From Helicobacter felis ATCC 49179 (GTDB lineage: Bacteria > Campylobacterota > Campylobacteria > Campylobacterales > Helicobacteraceae), in assembly GCF_000200595.1 (NCBI RefSeq), contig NC_014810.2, positions 496,001 to 560,000 on the forward strand: a stretch of DNA of 64,000 nt, given 5' to 3'. This document shows positions 60,105 to 64,000 of the stretch, piece by piece. Under the pieces are notes generated by a model. The model was given only the letters and a program-made list of their open reading frames with translations, did no database searches and had not been told where the DNA came from. A program made the position numbers and the translations under genes. Within the stretch, counting starts at the first letter, position 1, and each line of letters starts with the position of its first letter.

Positions 60105-62633
60105 ATTAAAAAATTTCTTGCGGTTATCTTTGTCTATGTGGGGCAGTTTTTCTGTGTTTTAGATGCCCAAGAGAGTCGCATTAAAAGTATTGAATACGAA
60201 AATCTTTCCTATATGTCCGACATGCTTGCTGGCGAGATTGTCAAGATCAAAAAGGGCGAATCTCTTGATTTAAAAAAGATTGATGAAGCGATTTTAGCCC
60301 TGTATAATCAAGGGTATTTTGAAGATGTGTACGCAACTTTCAAGGATGGCAAGCTTGTTTTTCACTTTAAAGAAAAGCCCAGAATCGCAGGGGTAGAAAT
60401 TAAGGGCTATGGCACAGAAAAGGAAAAGGAAACCCTTTACACCCAAATGGGGATCAAAAAGGGAGATACCTATGACGAAACTAAATTAGAAAATGCCAAA
60501 TACATTCTTAAAGCCGCACTAGAACAACAGGGTTATTACGGTAGCGTGGTGGAGACCCGCCTTGAACCTTTGGCTAATGGAGGAGCTTACCGCATTGTCT
60601 TTCAGGTGAATCGGGGCAACCACATTTACATCACTAAATCTACTTATGAGGGGCGCGAACAGCTCAAGCCCCGCGTGGTGGAATCTTTGAGCGCGAACAA
60701 ACAACGCGATTTTATGGGGTGGATGTGGGGCTTGAACTCCGGGAAATTACACCTGAATGAATTAGAATACGATTCGATGCGCATTCAAGATGTCTACTTG
60801 CGCAACGGCTTTTTAGATGTCAATGTGTCCTCTCCCTTTTTGAACACCAACTTTGCTACCCACAAAGCCAAACTTTACTACAAAATTAGAGAGGGGATTC
60901 AATACCGCGTTTCAGGCATAGAAATTCAGATTGATAAGCCTGTCGTGCCCATTCCTAAACTTTTAAAAGCTATTAAAATCCAAAAGGGTGCGGTTTTTAA
61001 CATTGAAAACATGCGCGCTGATGCACAGATTTTAAAAAGAGAAGTTGCCGATCAGGGCTATGCTTTTGCGGTGGTCAAGCCGGATTTAGATAAAGATGAA
61101 AAACATGGCAAGGTGAAGGTGATTTATCGCATTGAAACCGGGGACTTGGTTTATATCAATGACATCATTATCTCAGGCAACCAGCGCACCAGCGATCGGG
61201 TGATCCGCCGTGAGGTGTGGCTCAACCCAAAAGAGCGCTACAGCCTCACCAAAGTGGCTAACTCAGAGAACGCGCTGCGCCGTTTGGGCTTTTTCTCTAA
61301 GGTTAAGATTGAAGAACGGCGCGTCAATAGCCAACTGATGGACATTTTGGTCAATGTAGAAGAAGGGCGCACGGGGCAACTCCAATTTGGCTTAGGTTAT
61401 GGGAGTTATGGGGGACTCATGCTCAATGGGAGTGTGAGTGAGAAAAACCTCTTTGGGACCGGGCAGAGCATGAGTTTGTATGCTAATATCGCCACAGGGG
61501 GTGGGGGAAATAGCTATGGGATTCGAGGGAGTGGGCGGATGTTTTCAGGTAACCTCACCTTGACCAACCCACGCATTTTTGACAGCCGTTACAGCACTTC
61601 CTTAAGCCTTTTTGCCGACTACATCATTAGCTACAACTACATCCAGCAAGGGGGGGGGTTTAGCGCCACTGCAGGGCGTATGCTCACCAACACCTTTAGC
61701 ATGAATCTAGGCTATACCTATAGCCTTAATAAAATCGTGGGCTTTTCTAGCCCGCTTTATGAGATGTTTTATAGTAGCCAAAATACGGTGATTAAATATC
61801 CAAATGGGGTGGTTGCTACAGGTAACAATGGCCAGCCTTTACATGGCCTTTGGAATCGCGACTACCACACTCCCACTACCAGCTCTTTTACTTTGAGTAG
61901 TAACTTTGACAACACAGATGACTACTACTTCCCCAAAAACGGCTTCACCTTTTCTAACTATATTGCAATGGCCGGTTTGCCTTCACCTGGAGGGCTTAAC
62001 TCCTGGAATGGTTTGGGGGGGAATGTGCGCAATATGAAAGTTTATGGCAAATTTGCCGCCTACCACCATTTGCAAAAATATCTGCTGATTGACCTGATTG
62101 CCCGTTTTAAAACTCAGGGTGGCTATATCTTCCGTTATAACACAGAAGACTATTTGCCCCTAAACTCTGTCTTTTATCTAGGGGGCGTAACCACCATTCG
62201 GGGCTTTAGAAATGCCTCTATCACCCCCAGAACACCTGAGGGCATGTGGGTTGGGGGTGATGGGCTGTATACGGGTTCTGTGGAGTTAAGTTATGGCTTG
62301 CTCAAAGCGGCTAAAATGCGCGTGGCGTGGTTTTTTGACTGGGGCTTTTTGACCTTTAAAACTCCTAGCAAATCTGGAGGCTTTTGGCATAACGCACTCT
62401 CTACAGATGTAAACTTTAAAGATTATGGCGTGATTGGGGCGGGTTATGAACATGGCACTTGGCGCGCCTCTACAGGACTACAAATTGAGTGGATTTCGCC
62501 CATGGGTCCTTTGGTCTTGATTTTCCCCATTGCTTTTTTCAACGACTGGAGTAGTAAAAGGGGCTTGTATTTCAATCCTAATTTTGGCGATCTAACCCAA
62601 CGCTTTGAGTTTTCTATGGGCACGCGTTTTTAA
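60105..62633 (+). CDS. bamA: Outer-membrane protein assembly factor BamA
   Basis: Essential Omp85 protein that inserts beta-barrels into the outer membrane. About 842 residues. Several POTRA domains (about 25-430) are followed by the barrel, with [16 protein letters not shown] and the conserved lid region [13 protein letters not shown], and final FSMGTRF. The frame extends upstream of the first accepted start, GTG 60138, to ATT at 60105. The residues there ([20 protein letters not shown]) form a good signal peptide, and AGGAG stands five bases before the ATT. Starting at GTG would remove part of the signal. In the barrel a G9 tract encodes Gly-Gly-Gly. mqnC follows after nine bases. Confidence 0.88.
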   Translation: MKKFLAVIFVYVGQFFCVLDAQESRIKSIEYENLSYMSDMLAGEIVKIKKGESLDLKKIDEAILALYNQGYFEDVYATFKDGKLVFHFKEKPRIAGVEIKGYGTEKEKETLYTQMGIKKGDTYDETKLENAKYILKAALEQQGYYGSVVETRLEPLANGGAYRIVFQVNRGNHIYITKSTYEGREQLKPRVVESLSANKQRDFMGWMWGLNSGKLHLNELEYDSMRIQDVYLRNGFLDVNVSSPFLNTNFATHKAKLYYKIREGIQYRVSGIEIQIDKPVVPIPKLLKAIKIQKGAVFNIENMRADAQILKREVADQGYAFAVVKPDLDKDEKHGKVKVIYRIETGDLVYINDIIISGNQRTSDRVIRREVWLNPKERYSLTKVANSENALRRLGFFSKVKIEERRVNSQLMDILVNVEEGRTGQLQFGLGYGSYGGLMLNGSVSEKNLFGTGQSMSLYANIATGGGGNSYGIRGSGRMFSGNLTLTNPRIFDSRYSTSLSLFADYIISYNYIQQGGGFSATAGRMLTNTFSMNLGYTYSLNKIVGFSSPLYEMFYSSQNTVIKYPNGVVATGNNGQPLHGLWNRDYHTPTTSSFTLSSNFDNTDDYYFPKNGFTFSNYIAMAGLPSPGGLNSWNGLGGNVRNMKVYGKFAAYHHLQKYLLIDLIARFKTQGGYIFRYNTEDYLPLNSVFYLGGVTTIRGFRNASITPRTPEGMWVGGDGLYTGSVELSYGLLKAAKMRVAWFFDWGFLTFKTPSKSGGFWHNALSTDVNFKDYGVIGAGYEHGTWRASTGLQIEWISPMGPLVLIFPIAFFNDWSSKRGLYFNPNFGDLTQRFEFSMGTRF
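61650..61658 (+). repeat. G9 homopolymer inside bamA
   Basis: Nine G encode three glycines in a barrel loop ([10 protein letters not shown]). Slippage would truncate an essential protein, so length variants should be selected against. Confidence 0.9.
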
Positions 62634-62642
62634 AGGACACAC

Positions 62643-63689
62643 ATGCAAAGACTGGACAGAAAAATACTTTTAGAATGGATGGCGCACAAACCCCTTAAAG
62701 AATTGGGGCGGATGGCTTTAGCTAAAAAACAGCAATTGCATCCAGAAAACACCACGACCTTTATTGTGGATCGCAACATCAATTACACCAATATTTGTTT
62801 TGTGGATTGCAAGTTTTGCGCTTTCAAACGCACCCTTAAAGACAAAGATGCCTACCTGCTCAGTTTTGAAGAAATTGATACCAAGATTGAGGAATTGATC
62901 GCTATTGGAGGCACACAGATTTTATTTCAGGGTGGAGTGCACCCTCAGCTTAAAATTGACTACTATGAAAACTTAGTTTCTCACATCGCTCAAAAATTCC
63001 CCACTATCACTATTCATGGCTTCTCAGCTGTGGAAATTGATTACATCGCTAAAATCTCACGACTCTCTTTAGTTGAGGTCTTGGAGCGTTTGAAGGCCGC
63101 AGGTCTTAGCTCCATTCCGGGGGCAGGGGCAGAAATTTTAAGCGACCGGGTGCGCCATGTCATTGCGCCCAAAAAACTCAGTGCTGATCGCTGGATTGAA
63201 GTGCACAGGCAAGCGCACAAATGCGGAATCAAAAGCACGGCCACCATGATGTTTGGGAGTGTAGACACCAATGAGGATGTGATCGAGCACTTGGAGCGTG
63301 TGCGCAACCTGCAAGATGAAACGGGAGGATTCCGCGCCTTTATTCTTTGGAGCTTTCAACCCAATTTCACCCCCCTACAACAAGAAAGACCCGATATTAA
63401 AAAGGCGAGTAGCAATCGTTATTTGCGTTTGTTAGCCTGTAGTCGGCTCTTTTTGGATAATATAGCCAATATCCAAAGTTCATGGGTAACGCAAGGGGCG
63501 ATGATCGGGCAGTTGGCCCTGCTTTTTGGAGCGAACGATTTGGGTAGTGTGATGATGGAGGAGAATGTGGTCAAGGCGGCAGGCACGAGTTTTTGCATGG
63601 ACAAGGAAGAAATGGTCGCCCTTGTGGCGGATTTGGGAGGTAAAGCAGCCAAACGCAATACGGCCTATGAAATTTTAGAGAGATATTAA
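62643..63689 (+). CDS. mqnC: Cyclic dehypoxanthinyl futalosine synthase MqnC
   Basis: Radical-SAM enzyme of the futalosine menaquinone pathway; it cyclises dehypoxanthine futalosine. 348 residues. The 4Fe-4S motif C-x3-C-x2-C appears as CFVDCKFC near residue 52-59, followed by the SAM-site glycines GGTQILFQGGVHP. Family residues SSIPGAGAEILSDRVR and MMFGSVDTNEDVIEHL are clear. It is in the bamA-mqnC-M16 order known in H. pylori. MtnN at 6.0 kb serves the same pathway. Confidence 0.94.
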   Translation: MQRLDRKILLEWMAHKPLKELGRMALAKKQQLHPENTTTFIVDRNINYTNICFVDCKFCAFKRTLKDKDAYLLSFEEIDTKIEELIAIGGTQILFQGGVHPQLKIDYYENLVSHIAQKFPTITIHGFSAVEIDYIAKISRLSLVEVLERLKAAGLSSIPGAGAEILSDRVRHVIAPKKLSADRWIEVHRQAHKCGIKSTATMMFGSVDTNEDVIEHLERVRNLQDETGGFRAFILWSFQPNFTPLQQERPDIKKASSNRYLRLLACSRLFLDNIANIQSSWVTQGAMIGQLALLFGANDLGSVMMEENVVKAAGTSFCMDKEEMVALVADLGGKAAKRNTAYEILERY

Positions 63690-63703
63690 ACTCAAGGTCT
63701 AAC

Positions 63704-64000
63704 ATGAAGAGTGTCCGTTATGCGTTTCTGCTGGTTGTGGCTGTGTTGATTTTAATAAGCTTAGGAGTTTGGATGAAAGATACGCAACAAAAAGTGGAAG
63801 AGGAAAAAACAAGAGTGATCAAGCGCGATCGTGTAGGCGAAGGCATCAAGTACTTTGAGATCAAGGGAATTAAAATCCCTGTGATTTATGAGGAAAACCA
63901 CCTTTTGCCAATGGGAGCTGTCCGCCTGATGTTTATTGGTGGGGGGAATTTGATGGATAAGAACAAATACGGATTGTCTAAACTCAGTGCGGCGATGCTC
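63704..64000 (+). CDS. M16-family zinc peptidase-like protein (5' part only)
   Basis: The first 99 codons of a gene that runs off the right edge. The N-terminal membrane anchor (YAFLLVVAVLILISLGVWM) is followed by the beginning of an M16 domain, GIKIPVIYEENHLLPMGAVR and MFIGGGNLMDKNKYGLSKL. The catalytic HxxEH region lies beyond the window. H. pylori has a processing-peptidase-like gene directly after mqnC. It starts 14 bases after mqnC. Confidence 0.82.
   Translation, partial: MKSVRYAFLLVVAVLILISLGVWMKDTQQKVEEEKTRVIKRDRVGEGIKYFEIKGIKIPVIYEENHLLPMGAVRLMFIGGGNLMDKNKYGLSKLSAAML

Overview
The window is chromosomal DNA of a Helicobacter species, most likely a gastric non-pylori one. The strongest reason is a single open frame that joins RpoB and RpoC, an arrangement known from Helicobacter and Wolinella. 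Gene blocks in the H. pylori order support this: tuf-rpmG-secE-nusG-rplKAJL-rpoBC, flgL-rplU-rpmA-dppABCDF-obg, ribA-moaD-moaE-mog-moaC-hpaA, lutABC-bcp and bamA-mqnC-M16 peptidase. A comB natural-transformation system, HpaA and LpxR add to the case. Several features depart from what I recall of H. pylori: a thiG gene, comB genes in a different order, no rpsL-rpsG-fusA after rpoBC, and several Sel1-repeat genes. I see no rRNA, insertion sequence, prophage or CRISPR array.

Layout. 1-6.8 kb: truncated clpA, a universal stress protein, bioD, the tightly packed run sodB-thiG-cmoA-Sel1, ribBA and mtnN. 6.7-22.9 kb: the translation and transcription block, with a strong promoter, four tRNAs, tuf, rpmG, tRNA-Trp, secE, nusG, four ribosomal proteins and rpoBC, then a HEPN-like protein of unknown role and nusA. 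22.9-29.3 kb: dcuA and comB competence genes (comB4, comB8, comB6 and an unlisted 44-residue comB7) around one unknown gene. 29.4-33.0 kb: an accessory island with a decayed and an intact copy of one Sel1-like family, a membrane-anchored protein with two Mrr-type nuclease domains, a G9 tract, a possible outer-membrane-protein remnant and another Sel1 protein. 33.0-42.4 kb: obg, the dipeptide ABC transporter with dppC broken at a dinucleotide repeat, L27, L21 and flgL under a sigma-54 promoter. 42.4-47.6 kb: one long operon from ribA through molybdopterin synthesis to hpaA and a membrane sulfatase-fold enzyme. 47.6-51.6 kb: small conserved genes, asd and hisS. 51.7-59 kb: two chemoreceptors flanking bcp and lutABC. 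59-64 kb: lpxR, bamA, mqnC and the start of an M16 peptidase.

The most notable signals are candidate contingency loci and unusual starts. dppC is out of frame at a (CT)6 tract and would be restored by five units. Eleven copies of an 8-base unit lie just before a chemoreceptor gene. bamA appears to start at ATT. comB8 appears leaderless. The HEPN-like protein between rpoBC and nusA and the tandem nuclease are the best candidates for undescribed systems.

Together the genes describe a motile, competent, microaerophilic cell that imports peptides, C4-dicarboxylates and probably oxidises lactate, makes menaquinone by the futalosine route and remodels its lipid A. All identifications come from reading the sequence and family knowledge; no search was run.
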